This document shows positions 36,226 to 44,040 of a stretch of DNA of 64,000 bases, one piece after another. Below the pieces are notes generated by a model. That model was not told the origin of the DNA. It did not search any database and worked only from the letters and a program-made list of their open reading frames with translations. The position numbers and the translations under genes are program-made. The stretch's first letter is position 1; the number at the start of each line of letters is the position of its first letter. This stretch comes from Bradyrhizobium arachidis (lineage in GTDB: Bacteria > Pseudomonadota > Alphaproteobacteria > Rhizobiales > Xanthobacteraceae): the NCBI RefSeq assembly GCF_024758505.1, contig NZ_CP077970.1, forward strand, positions 1-64,000. The letters are read 5' to 3'.

Positions 36226-38358
36226 GTGCAGGGCGCGCACCGCAATTCGCTAAGACTCTTGCAGTGGATGATGGCGGCATCCCTGGCGCTGCCGATTGCG
36301 CTGTTCGCGATTGCCTCCGCGATCTCCTACACCTCCACCAACGACATCGCCGATCGTGAAATCGAGCGCACGCTCGATGTCGCGCATGAGCACGCGCTGA
36401 AAGTGTTCGAGACCATCGACCGCAGTCTTGCCGAGCTCAACGAGGTCGTGCACGGGATTCCGGACGAGGTCATCAGGTCGCGCGAGCCCGCGCTACACCT
36501 GCGGCTGAAGCGGCTTTCGGACTCGCTGCCACAGCTCAAATCCGCCTGGGTGTTCGATGCGCAAGGCCGGCCGCTCGTCAACAGCATCATCTCGCCCGCG
36601 CCGCAGATGAGCTTTGCCGATCGCGACTATTTCAACGCCCATGTCGACCACAATGTCGGCACCTTCATCGGCACCCCGCTGACGCCGCGCCAGCCCTATC
36701 AGGGCGCGCGCTTCTTCGGCGTCAGCCGGCGCCGCGACTCCGATGACGGCAGCTTCATCGGCGTGATCCAGGCCTCCGTCCTGCCGGAATATTTCGAGAG
36801 CTTCTACACGCGGATCGGCCGCGATCCCGGCAGCTTCTTCGCGATCGGCCGGACCGACGGCATGGTGCTGGCACATTTCCCGCGCCTCGATCGCGACGTC
36901 CGGCTCGATCCGGGCGGGCCGGTCGGACGGAAGATCGCCGCGAGCCCGGACCATGGGCTGATAACCATCGCGTGGCCGTCCGACGGCATCGAGCGGCGTA
37001 TCGGCTACAAGCGCGTCGCCGAATATCCGATCTATGTCAGCGCGGGCCTGGAGACGTCGGCGATCCGCGCGCGCTGGTATGCGACCATCGGCCAGCATCT
37101 GGTCTTCGGCGTGCCCGCGACTGCGCTGCTGTTCCTGTTCCTGGCCCTGGCGTTCCGGCGCACCCAACATCTCCAGGCCGAAGGCGCGAGGCGCCGCGAC
37201 GCCGAGGAAGCGCTCAAGCACAGCCAGCGCCTCGAGGCGCTCGGCCAGCTCACCGGCGGCGTCGCGCACGACTTCAACAATCTCCTGACGGTGATCCGCG
37301 CCTCCGTCGACCTGTTGAACCGGCCGCAATTGTCGGAGGAGCGGCGGCAGCGCTACATCAACGCCATCGCGGACTCGGTGGCGCGCGCCGCCAAGCTGAC
37401 CTCGCAGCTCCTCGCCTTCGCGCGGCGCCAGACGCTGAAACCGGAAGTGTTCGATGTCGGCGCGCGGGTGCAGTCGCTGCACGACATGCTCGCCACGCTG
37501 CTCGGGCCCGGCGTCGACATCGCGATGCGGCTGCCGGCGGAGCCGTGCCTGGTCAATGCCGATGCCGGCCAGTTCGAGACGGCCTTGTTCAACATGGCGG
37601 TGAACGCGCGCGATGCCATGCAGGGTCGCGGCAAGATCGTTTTCACGGTGCAGGCGGCAACGGCCGTGCCCGATTCACTGGCCCATCTGGTCGGCAGCCA
37701 CGGCTTTGTCACCGTCGACGTCGCCGACACCGGCGTCGGCATCCCGGCGGCGCAGATCGGCCGCATCTTCGAGCCGTTCTTCACCACCAAGCAGGTCGGT
37801 CGCGGCACCGGCCTCGGCCTGTCGCAGGTGTTCGGCTTTACAAAGCAGTCCGGCGGCGAGGTCACGGTTGCGAGCGAGGTCGGCAAGGGCAGCACCTTCA
37901 CGCTCTATCTGCCGCGCGTGCCCGCCGAGATCCTCCCACGGCGGCAGGCGCCCGACACGGCGCCCGCGGTTGCCGGCAACGGCATGTCGGTGCTGCTGGT
38001 CGAGGACAATATCGAGGTGGCGAATTTCGCCGCCGACGGCCTCACCGAGCTCGGCTATTGCGTGACACTGTCAGACAATGCCGACGACGCGCTCGCAGAA
38101 CTCGCCGGCGATGCCGATCGCTTCGACGTGGTGTTCTCCGACGTGGTGATGCCCGGCAAGAGCGGGCTCGATCTCGCACACGAGGTCCGCAACCGCGGCA
38201 TCGAGGTGCCGATCGTTCTCACCACCGGCTACAGCCAGGTGGTGTCGCAGGAGGGCAGCGGCGGATTCGAACTGCTGCAAAAGCCCTACACGATCGAGCA
38301 GCTCTCGCAATTCCTGCACAAGGCCGCCCGGCTGCGCCAGGTCGGAGCCGCCGAATAG
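36226..38358 (+). CDS. Hybrid sensor histidine kinase with C-terminal receiver
   Basis: 710-aa membrane kinase. Order: membrane helix (WMMAASLALPIALFAIASAI), a periplasmic dCache-like sensor with FADRDYFNAHVDHNVGTFIG, a second helix (LVFGVPATALLFLFLALAF), dimerisation domain with phospho-acceptor His348 in LTGGVAHDFNNLLTVI, ATPase domain (NMAVNARDAM, DTGVGIPAAQIGRIFEPFFT, GTGLGLSQVFGF), and a receiver with phospho-acceptor Asp639 in VVFSDVVMPGKSGLDLA. The layout allows an internal His-Asp relay. No response regulator with a DNA-binding domain is adjacent. The start is GTG at 36226 after CGGGACAGGAGCGGAAT. dCache sensors often bind small organic acids; its position after sdh is suggestive only. 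Confidence 0.92.
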   Translation: MQGAHRNSLRLLQWMMAASLALPIALFAIASAISYTSTNDIADREIERTLDVAHEHALKVFETIDRSLAELNEVVHGIPDEVIRSREPALHLRLKRLSDSLPQLKSAWVFDAQGRPLVNSIISPAPQMSFADRDYFNAHVDHNVGTFIGTPLTPRQPYQGARFFGVSRRRDSDDGSFIGVIQASVLPEYFESFYTRIGRDPGSFFAIGRTDGMVLAHFPRLDRDVRLDPGGPVGRKIAASPDHGLITIAWPSDGIERRIGYKRVAEYPIYVSAGLETSAIRARWYATIGQHLVFGVPATALLFLFLALAFRRTQHLQAEGARRRDAEEALKHSQRLEALGQLTGGVAHDFNNLLTVIRASVDLLNRPQLSEERRQRYINAIADSVARAAKLTSQLLAFARRQTLKPEVFDVGARVQSLHDMLATLLGPGVDIAMRLPAEPCLVNADAGQFETALFNMAVNARDAMQGRGKIVFTVQAATAVPDSLAHLVGSHGFVTVDVADTGVGIPAAQIGRIFEPFFTTKQVGRGTGLGLSQVFGFTKQSGGEVTVASEVGKGSTFTLYLPRVPAEILPRRQAPDTAPAVAGNGMSVLLVEDNIEVANFAADGLTELGYCVTLSDNADDALAELAGDADRFDVVFSDVVMPGKSGLDLAHEVRNRGIEVPIVLTTGYSQVVSQEGSGGFELLQKPYTIEQLSQFLHKAARLRQVGAAE

Positions 38359-38409
38359 CGGCACCGGAACCTCAGGGAACCATTTGAATTCCCTCCGCGT
38401 TACCGGGCG

Positions 38410-40377
38410 ATGGAGAGCCAACCCGCAGCGCGCAAGCAGAACAAGAAGGGCAAGCCGCCGCCGATTGTCGAGATCGTGGGCGAGAATGGCGAAGAAGTCG
38501 CGCCGCCGCCACCGGAGGTTCTCGAATCCGACGCCGAGCTGACGCCCGAGGAGGCCGAGCAGGCGCGGAAGGATTATCTGCTCACCCGGTTCTGGATCAG
38601 CGCGCGGGGCTTTTGGGGCAAGAACGGCGACCGGCTGGCGTGGCCGTTCTCGATCGGCCTCGTCGTGCTGATCGTCCTGACCGTCGGCTTCCAGTACGGC
38701 ATCAATGTCTGGAATCGCGCGATTTTTGACGCGATCGAACAGCGCGATGCGGCGACGGTCTTTCACCTCTCCGCCGTGTTCTTTCCGCTCGCGATCGGCA
38801 GCATCGTGCTCGGCGTCGTGCAGGTGTTTGCGCGCATGGGCATTCAGCGCCGCTGGCGCGCCTGGCTCACCAACAGCGTGCTGACGCGCTGGCTCGCCAA
38901 CGGCCGCTATTACCAGCTCAATCTCGTCGGCGGCGACCACAAGAATCCCGAATACCGGATCGCCGAGGATTTGCGGATCGCAACGGATTCGCCGGTCGAT
39001 TTTCTCGCCGGCGTGACGTCGGCGTTCCTGTCGGCCGCAACCTTCATCGTCGTGCTCTGGACCATCGGCGGCGCGCTCACGGTGACGCTGGGCGGGACAT
39101 CGCTCACCATCCCCGGCTTCCTCGTGATCGCGGCGATCGTCTACGCCGCGATCGCGTCGAGCTCGATCATGGTGATCGGCCGGCGTTTCGTGCAGGTGTC
39201 CGAGGACAAGAACCAGGCCGAGGCCGACTTCCGCTACACGCTGACGCGCGTGCGCGAGAACGGCGAAAGCATCGCGCTGCTGGGCGGCGAGGAGGAAGAG
39301 CGCGGCGGCATCGACCGCAACCTTACAAGCCTCTTGCGGCAATGGGCGCGGCTTGCCGGGCAGCACATGCGCACCACGCTGGTGTCGCAGGGATCGGGCC
39401 TCGTTGCACCCGTCGTGCCGCTCCTGCTCTGTGCGCCAAAATTCCTCGACGGCAGCATGTCGCTCGGACAGGTGATGCAGGCGGCTTCCGCCTTCACCAT
39501 CGTGCAGAGCGCGTTCGGCTGGCTGGTGGATAATTATCCGCGGCTCGCCGACTGGAACGCCTGCGCGCGCCGCATCGCCTCGCTGATGATGTCGCTCGAC
39601 GGCCTCGAGCGTGCCGAGCAGGGCGACGGCATCGGCCGCATCAAGCGCGGCGAGACCGGCAATGATGCGATACTCGAGATGAAGGATCTTTCCGTCACGC
39701 TCGACGACGGCACTGCCGTGGTCGCCGAGACCGAGGTGGTGATCGAGTCCGGCGAGCGCCTGCTGGTCGCCGGCGAATCCGGCACCGGCAAGAGCACGCT
39801 GGTCCGCGCCATCGCCGGCCTGTGGCCATGGGGCGGCGGCAGCGTCAATTTCCATCCCGACCGCCGGCTCTTCATGCTGCCGCAGCGGCCCTACGTGCCT
39901 TCGGGCAGCTTGCGCCGCGCGGTCGCCTATCCCGGTGCCGCCGAAGACTGGACCGTGGACGAGATCGGCGGCGCCTTACACAAGGTCGGCCTCGATCATC
40001 TCAAGGAAAAGATCGAGGAAGAGGGCCCGTGGGACCAGACGCTGTCCGGCGGCGAGAAGCAGCGCCTCGCCTTCGCACGGCTCTTGCTGCACAGCCCCGA
40101 CATCGTCGTGCTGGATGAGGCGACCTCGGCGCTCGACGAAAAGAGCCAGGACAGGATGATGAAGACGGTCACGGACGAATTGCCGAAGGCGACCATCGTC
40201 AGCGTGGCGCATCGCGCCGAGCTCGAAGCCTTCCACAGCCGCAAGATCGTGCTGGAGCGGCACAAGGGCGGCGCAAAGCTCGTCAGCGACATCGACCTGA
40301 TTCCGCGCAAGGGCAAGCGCCGCCTGCTCGGCTGCTTCCTGCGCCACCGCGGGTCAAACGCGAAGAAGGCGGCGTGA
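38410..40377 (+). CDS. BacA/SbmA-like ABC transporter, fused permease and ATPase
   Basis: 655-aa half-transporter of the SbmA/BacA-related ABC family (ABC_membrane_2, similar to YddA and the ABCD group). An N-terminal cytoplasmic tail of about 70 residues is Pro/Glu-rich (VAPPPPEVLESDAELTPEEA), then the membrane domain with GFQYGINVWNRAIFDAIEQR and LTRWLANGRYYQLNLVGGDH, family hallmarks. The ATPase has Walker A GESGTGKSTLVRAIAGLWPW, signature LSGGEKQRLAFARLLLHSPD and Walker B IVVLDEATSALDE. Relatives move peptides, vitamin B12-like molecules or very-long-chain acyl groups. ATG 38410; 51 bp after the kinase, so co-transcription is possible. Confidence 0.9.
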   Translation: MESQPAARKQNKKGKPPPIVEIVGENGEEVAPPPPEVLESDAELTPEEAEQARKDYLLTRFWISARGFWGKNGDRLAWPFSIGLVVLIVLTVGFQYGINVWNRAIFDAIEQRDAATVFHLSAVFFPLAIGSIVLGVVQVFARMGIQRRWRAWLTNSVLTRWLANGRYYQLNLVGGDHKNPEYRIAEDLRIATDSPVDFLAGVTSAFLSAATFIVVLWTIGGALTVTLGGTSLTIPGFLVIAAIVYAAIASSSIMVIGRRFVQVSEDKNQAEADFRYTLTRVRENGESIALLGGEEEERGGIDRNLTSLLRQWARLAGQHMRTTLVSQGSGLVAPVVPLLLCAPKFLDGSMSLGQVMQAASAFTIVQSAFGWLVDNYPRLADWNACARRIASLMMSLDGLERAEQGDGIGRIKRGETGNDAILEMKDLSVTLDDGTAVVAETEVVIESGERLLVAGESGTGKSTLVRAIAGLWPWGGGSVNFHPDRRLFMLPQRPYVPSGSLRRAVAYPGAAEDWTVDEIGGALHKVGLDHLKEKIEEEGPWDQTLSGGEKQRLAFARLLLHSPDIVVLDEATSALDEKSQDRMMKTVTDELPKATIVSVAHRAELEAFHSRKIVLERHKGGAKLVSDIDLIPRKGKRRLLGCFLRHRGSNAKKAA

Positions 40378-40391
40378 CGATCGGCCTCGGT

Positions 40392-41123
40392 TCACGATTG
40401 CGCCGTGGGTCGAACCACGATATCGCCGACATCGACGTCCGCAGGCTGCTCGATCGCGAACGCGATGGCTCGTGCAATCGCATCCGGTGCGATCGCGATC
40501 TCGTCCATCCTGGCGGCAGTGTCCGCCCTGATCGGAGGATTGGTCATCGAGGCCGGAAAATCCGTCTTGACGAATCCGGGTGAGATGCCGGTGACCCGCA
40601 ACTTGTCACCCGCCTCGAGCCGCAAACCCTCCGAAATGGTCCGAACCGCGTTCTTCGTGCCTGCATAGACCGCCTGGTTTGGCACAATCTTCAAACCGGC
40701 CGTTGAGATCACGGTCACGAGGTGGCCGAAGCCCTGTTGCCGAAAAACGGGAAGCGCGGCGGCAACGCCATAGAGGAACCCCTTGAGATTGACGTCGATC
40801 ATCGCCTCCCAATCGTCGACGCGCAGATCGTCGAGCGGCGAAATCGGTCCTATGCCGGCATTGCCCACGAAAACGTCCAGCTTGCCGAATCGTGCGCAGG
40901 CAAACTCCACCAGTTCGTCGAGTTCCCGGCGGATCGTGACGTTCGTCGCCCTGCAGGCGGCTTGTCCTCCGGATCCGATGATTTCATCGCACAAGCCTTC
41001 AAGCCGCTGTACGCGACGGGCAGCAAGAACGACCTTTCCGCCCCGTGCCGCAAGCAGGCGCGCGCTAGCTGCGCCGATGCCACTGCTCGCCCCGGTAATG
41101 ACAATGACTTTTCCGTCAATCAT
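40392..41123 (-). CDS. SDR family oxidoreductase
   Basis: 243-aa short-chain dehydrogenase, classical type. TGASSGIGAASARLLAARGG binds the cofactor, NAG lies at 88-90, and the catalytic triad is Ser140, Tyr153 and Lys157 (VISTAGLKIVPNQ then VYAGTK). SPGFVKTDFPASM and the C terminus match clavulanate dehydrogenase-like or YdfG-like members acting on alcohols or hydroxy acids; substrate unknown. The ATG at 41123 is chosen by homology with a GGAGAG ribosome-binding region upstream. It is divergent from an AraC regulator with 111 bp between starts, a layout in which the regulator typically controls the enzyme. Confidence 0.88.
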   Translation of the reverse strand: MIDGKVIVITGASSGIGAASARLLAARGGKVVLAARRVQRLEGLCDEIIGSGGQAACRATNVTIRRELDELVEFACARFGKLDVFVGNAGIGPISPLDDLRVDDWEAMIDVNLKGFLYGVAAALPVFRQQGFGHLVTVISTAGLKIVPNQAVYAGTKNAVRTISEGLRLEAGDKLRVTGISPGFVKTDFPASMTNPPIRADTAARMDEIAIAPDAIARAIAFAIEQPADVDVGDIVVRPTAQS

Positions 41124-41234
41124 CGACGCTCTTCTCTCCTTCGGCAGAAGTCTCATCAGCTCGAGATTTTGCAGGATCTCTCCGGACGGTCTATGCTTGA
41201 AGCTCCGCAATTTCATCGCAACCGTCCAAGATCG

Positions 41235-42161
41235 ATGACCGACGCCCTATCGGACCTGTTCTCATTTCTCGACGTTCGGAGCGCGCGGTGCACGCGGTTC
41301 GAGGCCGGCGGAAAATGGGCCTTCAGATTTCCAGCGAAGCCGGCCCTCAAATTCGCGGCGGTCCTGTGCGGAGAATGCTGGATCATGCTGCCGGGACGGA
41401 GTCCGCAGAAGCTCGTGGCCGGCGACACCTTTCTTCTCGCGGAAGCTCCGCCCTACGTGCTGGCAAACGATCCGAACCTGAATCCCCGGGATGGACTTGC
41501 ATCATTCGACTGGGCGCATTCCGACATCGCGCGTCATGGTGGAGGCGAAACCGCACTCATGGCGGGCAGCTTCGTCTTCGAGGCGCTTCATGTGCGGCTG
41601 CTGCTCGATGCATTGCCGTCCTTCATGCTCATTCCCGCGAAGGATAGGGCGGCCGACGTGCTACGCGGGGTGCTCGAAATTCTCGACCGCGAGATTCGCT
41701 CCGAACGGATCGGCGCCTCCGTGGTGACGCGGCGCCTTGCCGAAATCCTGCTCGTCCAGGTCCTGCGCGGCAATGACACGCAGCATGGCAATGCCGAAAG
41801 CGGATGGATTGGCGCCGCGGCCGATCCCAAGATTGGAGCCGCCCTCAGCGCCATGCACTCCGACATAGCGCACCGCTGGACCGTCGAGGAGCTTGCGCGT
41901 CGCGCCGGGATGTCGCGGTCGGCTTTTGCGCTCGCATTCAAGACGAAGGTCGGCACGTCACCGCTTGACCATTTGCTGCGCTGGCGCATGCAGGTCGCGC
42001 GCGCGGCCTTGCGCCGGGGCGAGACGATCACCTCCGTGGCTGCCAGGACGGGTTATGCCTCGGAATGCGCATTCGGCAATGCGTTCAAGCGCGTCCATGG
42101 CAAGCCGCCAAAGCGGTACTGGTCCGTGTCGGAAGCGGCGCCCGAAATTTCGCCGATTTAG
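41235..42161 (+). CDS. AraC family regulator with N-terminal cupin
   Basis: 308-aa transcriptional regulator. The N-terminal half is a cupin-like ligand domain (FRFPAKPALKFAAVLCGECW, LVAGDTFLLAEAPPYVLAND) of the AraC_binding/Cupin_6 type. The C-terminal half is the AraC double helix-turn-helix (WTVEELARRAGMSRSAFALA; GETITSVAARTGYASECAFG ending RVHGKPPKRYW). The open frame continues upstream to 40722, but ATG 41235 is chosen because the cupin begins here and the extension would overlap the SDR coding strand. It probably regulates the divergent SDR; the ligand is unknown. Confidence 0.88.
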   Translation: MTDALSDLFSFLDVRSARCTRFEAGGKWAFRFPAKPALKFAAVLCGECWIMLPGRSPQKLVAGDTFLLAEAPPYVLANDPNLNPRDGLASFDWAHSDIARHGGGETALMAGSFVFEALHVRLLLDALPSFMLIPAKDRAADVLRGVLEILDREIRSERIGASVVTRRLAEILLVQVLRGNDTQHGNAESGWIGAAADPKIGAALSAMHSDIAHRWTVEELARRAGMSRSAFALAFKTKVGTSPLDHLLRWRMQVARAALRRGETITSVAARTGYASECAFGNAFKRVHGKPPKRYWSVSEAAPEISPI

Positions 42162-42260
42162 GCGGTTGAAGCCGCTAGGCAGCAGCGTGGTCTTCTTCTT
42201 GCGCCGACGCGAGACGGCCGCGCGAAGGGTCGTTGGAGTCGCGACCAAAACCGGCTATGC

Positions 42261-43118
42261 ATGCGGCCGCCCGCAACGAGGACGCCTTATTTGACTCCCG
42301 ACAACGACCCTTCGCCCGCGCCGTTCGGCGTTTTCGCGCCCAATGCGGCGCAGGCTGCGATTATCAGCCTTGCGCAGCGCTCGCGGCTGAAGCGCGGTGC
42401 GTTCCGTCCCTGGTTGTCGCGGCTGGTCAATCTGATGCGCTCGGGCCCCGTCGACGTCACCTATCAGGGCGCTTCGTTCCGCTTCTATCACCAGGGCAGC
42501 GCGACCGAGCGCGGCGCGCTGTTCAATCCCGACTACAATCTCGATGAGCTCGATTTCCTGCGCCAGCACACGCCATCAGGCGGCGTCTTCCTCGATGTCG
42601 GCGCCAATGTCGGTACCTTCTCGCTGGTGATGGCGCGCCATGTCGGCGCACAGGGCAAGGTGGTCGCGATCGAGCCGCATCCAACAACCTTTGCGCGGCT
42701 GTCCTTCAACCATGCGGCATCTGACGTGCCGCAGGTCCGCCTGGTGCAGGCGGCCGCCGGTCCAAGCGATGGCGAACTGATGATCGAGACCGACGGCGAC
42801 AATCTCGGCGCCAGCCACGTCGTCACCGGCACGGCCACGGCGCAAGCGATCAAGGTGCCATCGTTGCGCTTGACGCGGATCCTCGAAGAGGCCGGCGTGA
42901 GCAAGGTCGACGGCCTGAAGATCGACGTCGAGGGTTTTGAGGATCACGTCCTCATCCCCTTCTTCAAGGAGGCAGCGCCCGCGCTGTGGCCGCGCGCGGT
43001 GGTGATCGAACATCTGTCACAAAAGGAATGGCGCGAGGATTGTATTGCAGACATGGTCGCACGCGGTTTTGCGATCATCAAAAAGACACGCAGCAATACC
43101 TTCCTGCAACGCGAATGA
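42261..43118 (+). CDS. FkbM family methyltransferase
   Basis: 285-aa SAM-dependent methyltransferase of the FkbM type, usually O-methylating sugars or glycolipids. Motif I is FLDVGANVGTFSLVMARHVG, followed by VVAIEPHPTTFARLSFNHAA and KVDGLKIDVEGFEDHVLIPF, the characteristic FkbM IDVEG motif. The preceding N-terminal stretch (PVDVTYQGASFRFYHQGSAT) is an extra domain seen in relatives. Start uncertain: ATG 42261 is given; a TTG near 42291 is a credible alternative because residues before it are not family-like. A VOC protein follows 21 bp downstream. Confidence 0.87.
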   Translation: MRPPATRTPYLTPDNDPSPAPFGVFAPNAAQAAIISLAQRSRLKRGAFRPWLSRLVNLMRSGPVDVTYQGASFRFYHQGSATERGALFNPDYNLDELDFLRQHTPSGGVFLDVGANVGTFSLVMARHVGAQGKVVAIEPHPTTFARLSFNHAASDVPQVRLVQAAAGPSDGELMIETDGDNLGASHVVTGTATAQAIKVPSLRLTRILEEAGVSKVDGLKIDVEGFEDHVLIPFFKEAAPALWPRAVVIEHLSQKEWREDCIADMVARGFAIIKKTRSNTFLQRE

Positions 43119-43139
43119 AATTGAACGACGGAGATTGCG

Positions 43140-43526
43140 ATGATCGACCATCTGGGCTTTCCGGTTTCCGACTATGAGCGCGCCAAGGCGTTCTACCTGA
43201 AGGCGCTGGCGCCGCTCGGCTACAGCCTGATCATGGAAGTGACGCAGGAGCAGACCGGCCACGATGCCGCCGCGGGCTTTGGCGCCGACGGCAAGCCGGA
43301 TTTCTGGATCGGCGGCGAAGGCGCGCTGAACAAGCCGGTGCATGTCGCGATTCTCGCGAAGGACCGCGCCACGGTGGATGCATTCTACAAGGCCGCAATC
43401 GCGGCCGGCGGACGCGATAACGGACCGCCCGGCATCCGGGCGCATTATCACCCCAATTACTACGGCGCCTTCGTACTCGATCCCGACGGCCACAATATCG
43501 AGGCGGTCTGCCACACGCCGGCCTAA
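43140..43526 (+). CDS. VOC family (glyoxalase/dioxygenase fold) protein
   Basis: 128-aa vicinal-oxygen-chelate protein. It begins MIDHLGFPVSDYERAKAFYL with the first-strand His, contains HVAILAKDRATVDAFYKAA, and ends GAFVLDPDGHNIEAVCH with the characteristic PDG and metal-ligand Glu. Metal binding is therefore plausible; the reaction is unknown. It lies 21 bp after the FkbM gene on the same strand, which suggests co-transcription. ATG 43140 gives the standard N terminus. Confidence 0.9.
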   Translation: MIDHLGFPVSDYERAKAFYLKALAPLGYSLIMEVTQEQTGHDAAAGFGADGKPDFWIGGEGALNKPVHVAILAKDRATVDAFYKAAIAAGGRDNGPPGIRAHYHPNYYGAFVLDPDGHNIEAVCHTPA

Positions 43527-43616
43527 AGCGCGACGAATTTGGACATCGCGCACAGGGGAACATCGGCGCATCGCCGACGTTGTCGTCCTTCGAGCAACGA
43601 ACCCAGATGATGCACG

Positions 43617-43970
43617 ATGCCGATCGAACCGCCGGAGATACCTCCGGCCACGCCGGGCAATCCCACCGAGCCACCGCCGGGCATTCCGCCCGGGAATCCG
43701 CAGCCCGAAATCACGCCACCGGTGCGCGAGCCCGGCGAATCACCGCGGCCGGACGAACTGCCGGGCCGCATTCCCGAAGAGATTCCGCCGCGCGGTCCGA
43801 ACGGGCCGCGCACACCAAATCCCGCGACCGACGCGGATTTGTCGCGGGCCATGCATGTGAAGCGATTGCAAGATGCATCTGAATGCGCAATGAACGTCGA
43901 TGTTTTGAATCGCTTCGCATGCGGAAATAAATCGAGCCGCGTGGCGCCCGACCGCCACATTCCGGCCTAA
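43617..43970 (+). CDS. Small proline-rich hypothetical protein
   Basis: 117-codon frame whose first 72 residues are regular and Pro/Glu/Arg-rich (MPIEPPEIPPATPGNPTEPP, REPGESPRPDELPGRIPEEI), consistent with a real disordered protein. The last 45 residues lose this character and may be a read-through extension after loss of a stop, or not native. The ribosome-binding site is weak. It sits 90 bp after the VOC gene and 70 bp before the proline-rich OmpA-family gene. No function is assigned. Confidence 0.45.
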   Translation: MPIEPPEIPPATPGNPTEPPPGIPPGNPQPEITPPVREPGESPRPDELPGRIPEEIPPRGPNGPRTPNPATDADLSRAMHVKRLQDASECAMNVDVLNRFACGNKSSRVAPDRHIPA

Positions 43971-44040
43971 CGCGTATCAGTTCATCGTCCGACGACTATT
44001 CACCCGACTTCGTTCAAGAACCTTCCGGGGATTTGTTCTC

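Noticed and set aside
38071..39855. 594-codon frame antisense to the kinase and ABC genes
   Set aside because: Spans two well-supported genes on the plus strand with composition typical of an antisense shadow.
40722..41234. 171-codon N-terminal extension of the cupin-AraC gene
   Set aside because: It overlaps the SDR coding sequence on the other strand and does not resemble any AraC N terminus; ATG 41235 gives a normal protein.
43617..44040. Joining the small proline-rich ORF to the OmpA-family gene as one split gene
   Set aside because: The OmpA-family gene has its own ATG and signal peptide at 44041, and the small ORF ends in non-proline-rich sequence before it.
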